Assembly: GCA_050953085.1 (NCBI GenBank) | Contig: JBMNLX010000003.1 | Span: 124,001-188,000 of the forward strand | Source: UBA3946 sp002385755 | Lineage (GTDB): Bacteria; Bacillota_I; Bacilli_A; ML615J-28; CAG-698 | Direction: 5' to 3' | Length of the DNA: 64,000 bases | Shown: one piece after another, positions 34,080-41,725 of the stretch | Numbering within the stretch: position 1 is the stretch's first letter | How the letters are laid out: each line of letters opens with the position of its first letter | Position numbers and translations under genes: made by a program | Notes under the pieces: generated by a model | Database searches by the model: none | What the model saw: only the letters and a program-made list of their open reading frames with translations | What the model was told of the DNA's origin: nothing

Positions 34080-34108
34080 ATTTTAACACAGCAAGATTTT
34101 AATGTCAA
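34080..34108 (-). promoter_or_regulatory. Sigma-A promoter of tetR-type gene
   Basis: Minus-strand TTGACA (34103-34108), 17-base spacer, TAAAAT (34080-34085). It is followed by a 19-base inverted repeat and AGGAGG. Confidence 0.82.
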
Positions 34109-34119
34109 TTTATAAGCGT

Positions 34120-35190
34120 TTATATTTTCAGGTCGCCCGGTTTGATTAAGCCGGCCCGGCGAAAGAGCAAATCCAGGCCATAAACCAAAATTATCGGCAA
34201 GGCGAATTGCAATAACAGCACGCTCAGCCAGAAATATTTGCCGCCCCCCATCGCGGCGTACGTCCCGAACTGACCGACGAGACCGGACGTGCCCATCCCG
34301 CTTCCTTCCGGCGAGCACATCGTTTTAAATGCCATCGTCGCCAAGGGACCGAGAATCGCGCTGGCGATAATCGGCGGTAACCAGATAACCGGTTTTTTAA
34401 GGATGTTTTTAAATTGTAACATCGAGGTCCCGATGCCGACCGATATTACCGCGCCGATATTGTTATCCTTGCGCGACATTACCGCGAACCCCAGCATCTG
34501 CGCGCAACAACCGACGACCGCCGCGCCGCCGGCCAAACCGCCCAGCCCGATCGAGACGGCGATCGCCGCCGAGGAAATCGGCGCCGTCAGGGCCATCCCC
34601 ATCACGACGGCGATTATGATTCCCATAAAGAAGGGTTGGACTTTCGTCGCCCGGATGATAAATTCGCCGATGCCTTTCATCATCGCGGAAACAGGCTGAT
34701 AAGTGACGTAGAAAACCCCGAAAGCGACCAAAGACGAGGCGAGCGGGATTAAAATAATATCCACGGGAGTCTTCTTTCTTAAAACCAAATTCAATAACTC
34801 GATTGACAAAACGACGCACAGGTAAATAACAACCGGGTCCCCCGGCAAACCGTACCGAACGCCCGGCACCAATTCTTTCAACGCGTTAAAATACGGCAGG
34901 CCGCCGATTCCGCCGGCGACGCCCGCGGTGATCAAACGCAGTCCTTCAAGATTCAGGCTGCGTCCCACGCCGATGCCGATACCGACGCCGGTGAGCATTT
35001 TCAATATACTCGCGAGCACGACGACCTCTTCTATTCCCAATTTATCGCCGATGGTCTCGATAATAACGCCGATAATTAACGTTGAGAATAACCCCAACGC
35101 CATGCCGTTCATAGTCTTGACCAAATAATTTAAGAATCTTTTCGAAACTTCTTTGATTTTCTTAAAAAAATCTTTCTTGTTTCCCGCCAT
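34120..35190 (-). CDS. PTS-system EIIC-like permease (PTS_EIIC_2 family)
   Basis: Membrane protein of 356 residues with about ten transmembrane segments and no IIA or IIB domain. Family segments include NGMALGLFSTLIIGVIIETI, GVGIGIGVGRSLNLEGLRLI, MGMALTAPISSAAIAVSIGL and FGTYAAMGGGKYFW. Such stand-alone proteins are annotated as PTS IIC, but no phosphorylation subunits are adjacent, and transport without the PTS is possible. The ATG at 35190 has AGGGTGG upstream; a GTG at 35199 is the alternative. It has its own promoter. Confidence 0.82.
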   Translation of the reverse strand: MAGNKKDFFKKIKEVSKRFLNYLVKTMNGMALGLFSTLIIGVIIETIGDKLGIEEVVVLASILKMLTGVGIGIGVGRSLNLEGLRLITAGVAGGIGGLPYFNALKELVPGVRYGLPGDPVVIYLCVVLSIELLNLVLRKKTPVDIILIPLASSLVAFGVFYVTYQPVSAMMKGIGEFIIRATKVQPFFMGIIIAVVMGMALTAPISSAAIAVSIGLGGLAGGAAVVGCCAQMLGFAVMSRKDNNIGAVISVGIGTSMLQFKNILKKPVIWLPPIIASAILGPLATMAFKTMCSPEGSGMGTSGLVGQFGTYAAMGGGKYFWLSVLLLQFALPIILVYGLDLLFRRAGLIKPGDLKI

Positions 35191-35219
35191 AACTTCCACC
35201 CTATTTCTTAATTGCCATT

Positions 35220-35247
35220 ATTTTATCACAATCCACAAAAATTGCAA
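35220..35247 (-). promoter_or_regulatory. Promoter of PTS-IIC-like gene
   Basis: Minus-strand TTGCAA (35242-35247), 16-base spacer, TAAAAT with a TG two bases upstream (35220-35225). Confidence 0.65.
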
Positions 35248-35274
35248 GAAAAATATTGACCCGCGAATATTGAA

Positions 35275-35301
35275 GTAAAAAAACCGGCTCAAAACCGGTT
35301 T
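35275..35301 (-). terminator. Rho-independent terminator after groEL
   Basis: Seven-bp stem AAACCGG/CCGGTTT (35281-35287 and 35295-35301), then TTTTTTTAC on the minus strand, about 25 bases past the groEL stop. Confidence 0.85.
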
Positions 35302-35326
35302 CAGACAATGAATTGCTTTGGTGTCT

Positions 35327-36931
35327 TTAGCCCAACAAGTCGGGAAGTTTCTTTTCGTCTTTTTTCCTGACGACGAGCGCTTCGGTCGTAATAAAAAGCG
35401 ATGCCACGGAAGCGGCGTTGATGATGGCGGAACGGGCGACTTTGGTCGGGTCGATTATGCCCGCTTCGAACATATCGACCCATTGCCCCGCCTTGGCGTC
35501 AAAACCGTGATTTTTCTTCGCGTCCTTGTATAACGACAATACTTTCTCTCCGTCGAACCCGGCGTTCTCGCAAATCCAATGCGTCGGAAGCAATATGGAC
35601 TCAAGGACGATATTAATCCCGCGCTGCGCGTCGGTCGCCTCCGCTTTTAAAACCGGCTTTAACTCGCGGTATGCCTCGACAAACGCGGCGCCGCCGCCGA
35701 TGATGATTCCTTCCTCGACCGCCGCCCTGGTGGCGTTGACGGCGTCTTCAATTTTTAACTTTTTATGTTTTAACTCCGCGTCGGTCGCGGCCCCGACTTT
35801 AATCAGCGCTATTCCGCCGGTGAGTTTGGAAAGCCTTTCCCGGCAGCGCGATATCTCGTAATCATTCGTTGAACGCTTGATCCGCGCCTCGATCTCGGCG
35901 ATTCTGGCCGCGACGGCCGGCGTTTTTTTGTTTTCCGAGATGAGCGTCGTGGAGTCTTTGGTAATGATCGCTTTGGCGGCGCGACCAAGTTTCTCCACGG
36001 TTAAATCGTTTAATTTCATTCCCAATTCCTTGGAACAATAAACACCGCCGAACAGAACCGCGATATCCTGGAGTATTTCCTTTTGTTGGACGCCGAAACC
36101 GGGCGCCCTGGTGGCGACGGCGTTCAACGCGCCGCGCATTTTATTGACGACAAGCATGCTTATGACTTCGTTTTCAATCTCGTCAGCGATTATCAAAAGC
36201 GGCTTATTGATTTTCGTCATCCCTTCCAGGACGGGAAGGATCTCCTTGGCGGTGCTTATTTTCTGGTCGGTTAAGAGAAGATAAGCGTCTTCCAGTTCAA
36301 TCTTCATCTGTTCGCGGTCGCTAACCATATATGGCGAGAGAAACCCTTTGTCGTACTGCATCCCCTCGACCACCTCGAGTTCCGTCTCGAACGACGCCGA
36401 CTCGTCGACTTTAATGACCCCGCCGCGGCCGATTTTTTCAATCGCCCGGGCGATTATCCGCCCAATCTCCCGGTCCCCTGATGAAATTGCGGCGATGTTT
36501 TCAATCTCGTTGTCGGTTTCCACCGGTCGGGACTTTTCCTTCAAGCGCTCGGCGACCGCGCGCGCCGCGAAGTCGATTCCCTCCTTCAAAAGCACGGGAT
36601 TCGCTCCCCGCTCAACGGCGTTCATCCCAAGTTCGATTATCGATTGCGCGAGAACCGTCGCCGTCGTCGTCCCGTCGCCGGCGGCGTCGTTTGTTTTGTT
36701 CGCGACTTCATACAAAAGCTGGGCGCCGGCGTTTTCAAAAATATTCTCCAGGTCAATTTCCTTGGCGATCGTAACACCGTCGTTCGTCACGAACGGCGCC
36801 GGGTAGCCCTTGTCGATAACGACGTTTCTCCCTTTCGGCCCCAGCGTCACCCGCACCGCGTCGGCGATGGCGTTCGCTCCGCGCCTGAGCGCCTCGCGCG
36901 CCGTCTTCCCGTACTTAAGCTCGCTACTCAT
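35327..36931 (-). CDS. groEL: Chaperonin GroEL
   Basis: Hsp60 subunit of the folding chamber, 534 residues. The ATP site is intact: VRVTLGPKGRNVVI, TNDGVTIAKEIDLE and NDAAGDGTTTATVLAQ with the catalytic Asp, plus IIGGGAAFVEA in the equatorial domain. The apical domain includes FLSPYMVSD. It ends in RKKDEKKLPDLLG, without the Gly-Gly-Met repeats of many GroELs. The start overlaps the groES stop by eight bases. Confidence 0.97.
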   Translation of the reverse strand: MSSELKYGKTAREALRRGANAIADAVRVTLGPKGRNVVIDKGYPAPFVTNDGVTIAKEIDLENIFENAGAQLLYEVANKTNDAAGDGTTTATVLAQSIIELGMNAVERGANPVLLKEGIDFAARAVAERLKEKSRPVETDNEIENIAAISSGDREIGRIIARAIEKIGRGGVIKVDESASFETELEVVEGMQYDKGFLSPYMVSDREQMKIELEDAYLLLTDQKISTAKEILPVLEGMTKINKPLLIIADEIENEVISMLVVNKMRGALNAVATRAPGFGVQQKEILQDIAVLFGGVYCSKELGMKLNDLTVEKLGRAAKAIITKDSTTLISENKKTPAVAARIAEIEARIKRSTNDYEISRCRERLSKLTGGIALIKVGAATDAELKHKKLKIEDAVNATRAAVEEGIIIGGGAAFVEAYRELKPVLKAEATDAQRGINIVLESILLPTHWICENAGFDGEKVLSLYKDAKKNHGFDAKAGQWVDMFEAGIIDPTKVARSAIINAASVASLFITTEALVVRKKDEKKLPDLLG

Positions 36932-37169
36932 CGATAAACACCGCCATCACGTCTTCTTTCTTAACAAGCAGATATTTTTCGGTACCGCGATAAACCTCTT
37001 CCGCTTTATTGGGTTTATACACGACCTTCTGCCCGAGTTTAAAGAATTTCTCTTTTTCGGAGACGTTCGCGATGACGCCGATATTCTCGTTAGTATTGAC
37101 AATCAACCCGCCCGCCATCTCCTCTTTTTCGCTCAGTAAAAGCAAATATTCCTCAGTCGGTTTTATCAT
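36924..37169 (-). CDS. groES: Co-chaperonin GroES (short, divergent)
   Basis: Cap of the GroEL chamber, 81 residues against the usual 94-97. Recognisable parts are IKPTEEYLLLL (strand 1), a shortened mobile loop EEMAGGLIVNT that keeps a hydrophobic tripeptide for GroEL contact, LGQKVVYKP and YLLVKKEDVMAVF. The roof loop region is reduced. The ATG at 37169 is used; its Shine-Dalgarno GAGGGG lies in a hairpin. No CIRCE (TTAGCACTC-n9-GAGTGCTAA) was found upstream. Confidence 0.9.
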   Translation of the reverse strand: MIKPTEEYLLLLSEKEEMAGGLIVNTNENIGVIANVSEKEKFFKLGQKVVYKPNKAEEVYRGTEKYLLVKKEDVMAVFIDE

Positions 37170-37175
37170 AAAAAG

Positions 37176-37209
37176 CACCCCTCAATAATCCATTTTATGA
37201 CGAGGGGCG
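37176..37209 (-). promoter_or_regulatory. Hairpin sequestering the groES ribosome binding site
   Basis: Arms CGCCCCTC (minus strand, 37209-37202) and GAGGGGTG (37183-37176) pair over eight positions with one G-U, around an 18-base loop. The 3' arm is the Shine-Dalgarno, eight bases before the ATG. It could be an RNA thermometer, a regulator binding site or a weak attenuator. Confidence 0.5.
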
Positions 37210-37226
37210 TGTTTTTTATTCATAAC

Positions 37227-37322
37227 TTAGAATCCGAAAAAGATAATGCGGGTTAAGAGCAGGACCGCGAGCAACACAGCCTGATGGATAAAATAAAACG
37301 GCAGGGCGTTGCGTCCGAAGAA
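37227..37322 (-). pseudogene. 3' remnant of an acyltransferase-like membrane protein (DUF1624/HGSNAT-like)
   Basis: About 32 codons open on the minus strand read FFGRNALPFYFIHQAVLLAV then a hydrophobic stretch to a TAA. The GRNALPFYFIHQ motif is typical of the last helices of DUF1624 / heparan-alpha-glucosaminide N-acetyltransferase-like proteins. An in-frame TAA lies just upstream (about 37333), and no further coding sequence is visible before the NCS2 permease terminator. I read it as decayed gene debris. Confidence 0.45.
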
Positions 37323-37361
37323 ATTAAATTATAACATCGAAAACGGCATAAGTAAAGACAA

Positions 37362-37391
37362 AATTAAAAAAGGCCCTCCGGAGAAGGCCTT
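37362..37391 (-). terminator. Rho-independent terminator after NCS2 permease
   Basis: Stem AAGGCC/GGCCTT (37370-37375 and 37386-37391) with TTTTTTAATTTT following on the minus strand. Confidence 0.85.
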
Positions 37392-37396
37392 ATGAT

Positions 37397-38788
37397 TTAT
37401 TGCAATACGGTGAATTTTATCACGAAGTTGACAACAAAGAGTAGCGCGAGAATATACATCGGCAGGCTTACTTCCTTATGCCGCTTGGAAACGGTCATCA
37501 TCAAAACGTAGAAAATAAAGCCAAACGCGATTCCTTCCGCGATCGAATAGGCGGTAAGCATCATGATAATCGTAATAAACGCGCAAACGACGACGATCGG
37601 GTCTTTCCAATCAATTTCTTTAAGCGCGCCGATCATCATCGCGCCGACAAACACCAACGCCATCGCGGTGACCGGGGAGTAAAACACGTTCGGCGCAACC
37701 TCGATGCTACCGGCGACAGAAAAGAGCGGGTAGAAGAGCAAGGAAACGATAAACAACAAACCGACGACTACCGCGGAGAGTCCGGTCCGCGCGCCCGACT
37801 GAATGCCGGTCGTCGACTCGATATACGAAGTTACAGTCGAGGTTCCCAAAACGGAGCCTACGACCGTGCCGACGGCGTCAGACAAGAACGCCTTATCGTC
37901 GCCAATCATTTGCCCGTTTTCATCCAACAAATTCGCGTCTTTACCGACGGCGACAAGCGTCCCGGCGGTATCGAAGAAGTCAACAAACAAGAAAGTAAAG
38001 ATAACGGCATACGCGCTCGGGTTCTTGAGAAGTTCGGGAATCGCCGTAAAGCATTTTCCGAAAGTTTCCTTAAGGTCTTTCACGGATCCCAAATTATCGC
38101 CGCCATAAGCCGGCATCAAATCTTTAAGCGACGGGAAAACCGCGCCTAAAAGCAAGCCGATAACGGCAACTGCCACGATCGATAAGATAACGGCGAAACG
38201 GCTGATTTTTTTATGAAGGGAATAGAGAACGAAAACCAGGATGATCCCGAAAAGCCCAAGCAACACGGTCGGGTGAGATAAGTCGCCCAGAGTCACGAAC
38301 GTCGAGGGACTGGAAACTACAACGCCGGCGTTCTTCAGGCCGATAAAGGCGATAAAGAAACCGATACCTGCGCCAATCGCCAGCTTCAAGTTTTTCGGAA
38401 TGGCGTTGATTACGTAACGTCTAACTCCGGTAACGCTAATAACGAGAAATATAACGCCGCTAATTAAGACGGCTGCCAGCGCTTGATCCCAAGGAATGCC
38501 AAGACCCAAAACAACGGTATAAGTAAAAAACGCGTTAATGCCCATTCCCGGTGCAAGAGCGACCGGGTAATTGGCGAAAAGCCCCATCAACAGCGTCGCG
38601 ATAGCCGCGGCTATTGCCGTCGCCGCAAATACTGCCGCAAAATTCATGCCCGTTCCGTCGGCGAGAATCCCGGAATTAACGGGGAGAATGTAGACCATCG
38701 CCAGGAAGGTAACCAACCCGCCGATCAATTCCGTCCAAATCGTCGTTTTTCTTTCATTGATTTTGAAAAAAGCTTTGATTTTGTCCAT
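37397..38788 (-). CDS. NCS2/AzgA-type purine permease (guanine/hypoxanthine)
   Basis: Membrane protein of 463 residues with about 13 transmembrane segments. The AzgA/PbuG signature is complete: TELIGGLVTFLAMVYILPVN at the N terminus, LAPGMGINAFFTYTVV, FLFVDFFDTAGTLVAVG and SYIESTTGIQSGARTGLSAV. It imports purine bases with protons. A guanine-class riboswitch with a terminator precedes it, which fits guanine or hypoxanthine uptake (PbuG-like). Monocistronic. Confidence 0.93.
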   Translation of the reverse strand: MDKIKAFFKINERKTTIWTELIGGLVTFLAMVYILPVNSGILADGTGMNFAAVFAATAIAAAIATLLMGLFANYPVALAPGMGINAFFTYTVVLGLGIPWDQALAAVLISGVIFLVISVTGVRRYVINAIPKNLKLAIGAGIGFFIAFIGLKNAGVVVSSPSTFVTLGDLSHPTVLLGLFGIILVFVLYSLHKKISRFAVILSIVAVAVIGLLLGAVFPSLKDLMPAYGGDNLGSVKDLKETFGKCFTAIPELLKNPSAYAVIFTFLFVDFFDTAGTLVAVGKDANLLDENGQMIGDDKAFLSDAVGTVVGSVLGTSTVTSYIESTTGIQSGARTGLSAVVVGLLFIVSLLFYPLFSVAGSIEVAPNVFYSPVTAMALVFVGAMMIGALKEIDWKDPIVVVCAFITIIMMLTAYSIAEGIAFGFIFYVLMMTVSKRHKEVSLPMYILALLFVVNFVIKFTVLQ

Positions 38789-38828
38789 CCTTTTTAATCC
38801 TTTCTTTTTTAGCTAGTCTTGACAGTAA

Positions 38829-38858
38829 AAATAAAAAGCAAGTATTAAAAATACTCGC
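38829..38858 (-). terminator. Terminator of the guanine riboswitch
   Basis: Stem 38838-38846 with 38850-38858 (one mismatch), three-base loop, then TTTTTAT on the minus strand. Its 5' arm overlaps the ATATTGGCG antiterminator strand (38856-38864). Confidence 0.82.
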
Positions 38859-38906
38859 CAATATCACCATCAAATTTACATGCTAAAAAAAGCAGGCAAA
38901 TTCAAT

Positions 38907-38974
38907 GCCAATAGTCAGGCGATTAGGTCGCCTGGTAGAGACTTCGGAACCAAATTATCCGAATTATATTGGCG
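38907..38974 (-). promoter_or_regulatory. Purine riboswitch, guanine class
   Basis: Minus-strand aptamer: P1 GCCAATA/TATTGGC (3' strand 38907-38913), P2 TTCGG/CCGAA, P3 CAGGCGA/TCGCCTG, and the J2/3 core GTCTCTACC. The specificity position in GACTAT is C, which pairs with guanine; adenine riboswitches have U there. It controls the NCS2 permease. Confidence 0.93.
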
Positions 38975-39010
38975 CTTGCTATTAATTTTACAGACAAAAC
39001 TACATTCACA

Positions 39011-39039
39011 ATTTTATCATATCCGACTTCTTTTGACAA
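39011..39039 (-). promoter_or_regulatory. Sigma-A promoter of the riboswitch-permease transcript
   Basis: Minus-strand TTGTCA (39034-39039), 17-base spacer, TAAAAT (39011-39016). It starts about 30 bases ahead of the aptamer. Confidence 0.75.
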
Positions 39040-39163
39040 TACCCTGATAATGTTTTCATCAATTTGCGGGAGATATTGGCGAGGGTCCGTTTCTAATATT
39101 CCCATTATTTGACGCCCGTATAAAAAGAAAATAATGTTATTATCCTTTTAGAGTTGCGATTTA

Positions 39164-39174
39164 TGTGGTATAAT
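39164..39174 (+). promoter_or_regulatory. Extended -10 promoter of OrtA-like gene
   Basis: TGTGGTATAAT with TATAAT at 39169-39174, no normal -35. A leader of about 60 bases follows before AAGGAGG. Confidence 0.6.
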
Positions 39175-39240
39175 AATTGGCGAACAAACAGAAAAGGGAT
39201 AAATTACAATAAGCAAAGCAAAGAACAAGGAGGATATTTA

Positions 39241-39501
39241 ATGTTATATAAAGAAAACACTTGGGTCAGAATACACCAAATAACGACAAGAGCCGATAAC
39301 GAAGCTGAAACCTGGTTGAAGGGCTATTTGGTAACTCCGGGGAAAATCGGCGATTTGGTAAAGGTTAAAACAATGGACGGGCGGGAAGAGAAAGGCAAAT
39401 TGATAGAAGCTTACCCGGAGTATTTCCCCGGCAAGGGCGCGACATTCTCGGATCCCGAATCAGAAACAATAGAATATAATAATAAAAACCGCCGCCTTTA
39501 A
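39241..39501 (+). CDS. OrtA-like small protein (2-amino-4-oxopentanoate thiolase alpha-subunit-like)
   Basis: Protein of 86 residues starting at the ATG after AAGGAGG. It resembles OrtA in TWVRIHQITT near the start, WLKGYLVTPGKIGDLVKVKT in the middle and GREEKGKLIEAYPEYFPGKG at the end. OrtA with OrtB cleaves 2-amino-4-ketopentanoate in ornithine fermentation. Here no ortB or other ornithine gene is adjacent, and the protein is shorter than usual (about 100), so it may be an orphan with another role. Monocistronic, with a bidirectional terminator. Confidence 0.55.
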   Translation: MLYKENTWVRIHQITTRADNEAETWLKGYLVTPGKIGDLVKVKTMDGREEKGKLIEAYPEYFPGKGATFSDPESETIEYNNKNRRL

Positions 39502-39520
39502 TAGGACGGCGGCTTTTTTT
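39485..39520. terminator. Bidirectional terminator between OrtA-like and OsmC genes
   Basis: Stem GCCGCC/GGCGGC (39491-39496 and 39508-39513), seven T on the plus strand and TTTTTATT on the minus strand. The left arm overlaps the OrtA-like stop. Confidence 0.82.
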
Positions 39521-39535
39521 AACGCGGGAGAATTA

Positions 39536-39934
39536 TTATTTCCGCGTGTAAACGAAATTTACGCGGAAATCAATATTCGCAACCTTGCTCACGGTCTCAT
39601 GAATCGAGCAGTGTTTTGCGCCCAATTCGACGCTGCGCATAAACTGTTTCTCGTCGCTCGGGTTAATAATCGTCACGTCAATAGTTACTTGCCTAAGAGT
39701 GGCCGGGGATTCTTCCCGTTTCTCTCCGTCAATCTCGATCACGGCGCCGGAGAACGTCAACCTCTTCTTCTCGGCGATCGAAAGAAACGTCGCGTAAAAG
39801 CAAGACCCGAGGGCGCCGAACAATAAATGATAAGGCTTCATCGACCCGGGCTGCGAGCCGATCAACACCTCGCCGTTGGGACCCGCCGCCCTGCCTTCAA
39901 ACGCGTTTGTAAAAGTAAGTTTGATTTTATCCAC
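39536..39934 (-). CDS. OsmC/Ohr family peroxiredoxin-like protein
   Basis: Protein of about 132 residues from a GTG at 39934, chosen because GAGGTG lies nine bases upstream and the predicted -10 (TAAAAT, 39956-39961) would place the mRNA start near 39949; a GTG at 39946 is the alternative. OsmC proteins reduce organic hydroperoxides with two cysteines, seen here in GALGSCFYATF and KHCSIHETVS. The family's GPNGEVLIGSQPGSMKPYHL segment is present. It may protect against oxidative stress; partner and substrate are not readable. Confidence 0.85.
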   Translation of the reverse strand: MDKIKLTFTNAFEGRAAGPNGEVLIGSQPGSMKPYHLLFGALGSCFYATFLSIAEKKRLTFSGAVIEIDGEKREESPATLRQVTIDVTIINPSDEKQFMRSVELGAKHCSIHETVSKVANIDFRVNFVYTRK

Positions 39935-40011
39935 GGATATTTTCACCTCGGCTATATTTTATCATAAAATCACAAAATTTTGTATTTTTACGCAAAGGCC
40001 AGACAAGACCT

Positions 40012-40058
40012 AAGGAAGAAAAAGGCCTATGCATGCCTATAGATCCAGCATAGACCTT
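40012..40058 (-). terminator. Rho-independent terminator after lipoprotein gene
   Basis: Eleven-bp stem with one mismatch (40022-40032 with 40048-40058), then TTTTTCTTCC on the minus strand. Confidence 0.7.
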
Positions 40059-40092
40059 ATAAATTATTAACAGAATTTTTAACGAGTCCAAT

Positions 40093-40536
40093 TTAGATGT
40101 ATTTGACGCTGGCGTCAATGATATCATATACTTTTTCTATCTCCACGAAAAATACCCTTTGATTAATATCCGCGGAACTAGCCCTTCTGTCCTTAACCTT
40201 GACCTCAAGACTGGCCGTGTTATCGATTAGAAGAATCCTTTTAATCTTGACGCTGTCCGTGGACGGTCCGCGATAAAAAAACAAAACTAAATAATTGTTC
40301 GTAAAATACCCTTCTTTGTACGCGTTAAGACGGTCCGCAAACGGTTCCGTCAATTGATGTTCGGCGCTAATGTCCCCCACATATTCCGCGTATTGTTCGT
40401 AGTTCCGAAAAAAATATACTTTTTGCCCTTCGAAAGAGTTGATGTGTTCCAACTTTATCTGATTAAAAGATATTCCGCCAGCGCAACCGCATAAAAACCA
40501 ACATAAGGATAACATCAATATCGCTACTTTTTTCAT
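40093..40536 (-). CDS. Hypothetical lipoprotein
   Basis: Exported lipoprotein of 147 residues with a signal KKVAILMLSLCWFLCGC and lipobox cysteine at residue 18. I do not recognise the remaining 130 residues: they are mixed alpha/beta with aromatic-rich strands (GQKVYFFRNYEQYAEYV, NNYLVLFFYRG). The gene is monocistronic between its terminator and a 280-base divergent region shared with gnd. AGGAGGAG lies 12 bases before the ATG. Confidence 0.7.
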   Translation of the reverse strand: MKKVAILMLSLCWFLCGCAGGISFNQIKLEHINSFEGQKVYFFRNYEQYAEYVGDISAEHQLTEPFADRLNAYKEGYFTNNYLVLFFYRGPSTDSVKIKRILLIDNTASLEVKVKDRRASSADINQRVFFVEIEKVYDIIDASVKYI

Positions 40537-40818
40537 GCTTATCTCTTTCTCTCTCCTCCTATTATACTAGACAACTTTTTATGGATTTTCGTTCCCTTTT
40601 TTCATGTTTTTTTTTTATTTGTTATGAAAACGCCCCTTTCGCATGAAAATTAAGCTATCAAATAAACAGAATATCGCCAACCGTAGCGACGCGAGTCGCG
40701 TCCGCCTTACCGCCGGCATATAATAAACGACGCTCGCTTTAATGCAAATAACTTGAAAGACCGGAGTTTTTTTTGTATCATTTTAAGTAAGCATACAATA
40801 ATAAAATCGGGAGGTAAC
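40537..40818. other. Divergent intergenic region between lipoprotein and gnd
   Basis: It holds a perfect 15-base palindrome GACGCGA-n-TCGCGTC (40688-40702) without a T-run, a possible operator. A weak gnd promoter may be TTTGTA (40772-40777) and TACAAT (40794-40799), 16 apart. A minus-strand TATAAT before the lipoprotein lies too near its SD to trust. Confidence 0.35.
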
Positions 40819-41718
40819 ATGAAAATCGGATTAATCGGGCTCGGGAAAATGGGGCTCAATCTGGCTCTTAATATGAAGGATAAAAACCATCAGGTGATTG
40901 TTTATAACCGTTCCCCGGAAAAAACGCGGGAAGCGGAAAAACGCGGCCTCGAAGGCGCCTATTCTTTACAAGAATTAATAACTAAACTCGCGCCGCCGCG
41001 AGTTGTTTGGCTGATGATTTCCGCCGGCGCGGCCGTCGACGAGATTATCGCGTCTTTGGAGCCGCTCCTGGACAAAGGAGACATCATTATCGACGGCGGT
41101 AATTCCAACTACCGCGACACGCTCAGAAGATACGGTAAACTCAAGGAAAAAGGCCTGAATTTTGTTGATATCGGCACGAGCGGCGGGATTTTCGGCGCCC
41201 GACGCGGCGCCTGCATGATGGTGGGCGCGGAACCGGAGATATTCGCGGTCATAGAACCGCTTGTATCCGACGCGTGCGTCAAAGACGGCTATTTGCATAC
41301 CGGGGAAGTCGGCAGCGGGCATTTCGTCAAGATGATTCATAACGGCATCGAATATGGCATGCTGCAGGCAATCGCGGAGGGATTTGAGATTTTGGAGAAA
41401 AGCCGGTTTGATTTCGATTATGAAAAGATCGCCAGGCTTTGGAACAACGGTTCGGTTATTCGCGGCTGGCTAATGGAACTCTTGGAACGGGCTTTCGCCA
41501 AAGACGCGAAACTTGACGCGATTAAAGGCGAGATCGATTCCTCGGGCGAGGGGTTATGGACGGTCGAGGAAGCGTTGCGTTTGGGCGTCCCGGCGCATAT
41601 TATCGCCGGATCGCTTTTCGTCCGATACCGGTCGAAACAGGACGACACCTTCTCCGGAAAAGTAATCGCCGCCTTAAGAAACGAGTTCGGCGGACATAAA
41701 GTAACGCCCAAGGAATAA
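40819..41718 (+). CDS. gnd: 6-phosphogluconate dehydrogenase, decarboxylating (short GndA/YqeC type)
   Basis: Oxidative pentose-phosphate enzyme producing ribulose 5-phosphate. The Rossmann motif is IGLIGLGKMGLNLALNM and the substrate motifs are IIDGGNSNYRDTLRR, DIGTSGGIFGARRGACMM and KMIHNGIEYGMLQAIAEGFE (catalytic Lys and His-Asn). It is 299 residues, the short class related to YqeC/GntZ-like enzymes rather than the 470-residue form. The ATG at 40819 follows GGGAGGT. It starts the gnd-zwf-cyclase operon, seven bases before zwf. Confidence 0.92.
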   Translation: MKIGLIGLGKMGLNLALNMKDKNHQVIVYNRSPEKTREAEKRGLEGAYSLQELITKLAPPRVVWLMISAGAAVDEIIASLEPLLDKGDIIIDGGNSNYRDTLRRYGKLKEKGLNFVDIGTSGGIFGARRGACMMVGAEPEIFAVIEPLVSDACVKDGYLHTGEVGSGHFVKMIHNGIEYGMLQAIAEGFEILEKSRFDFDYEKIARLWNNGSVIRGWLMELLERAFAKDAKLDAIKGEIDSSGEGLWTVEEALRLGVPAHIIAGSLFVRYRSKQDDTFSGKVIAALRNEFGGHKVTPKE

Positions 41719-41725
41719 GCCGCCG

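Noticed and set aside
37176..37209. CIRCE element for HrcA before groES
   Set aside because: The inverted repeat has neither the TTAGCACTC arm nor the nine-base spacer.
38923..39105. Short minus-strand open frame upstream of the purine permease
   Set aside because: It coincides with the guanine aptamer and its promoter and has no coding character.
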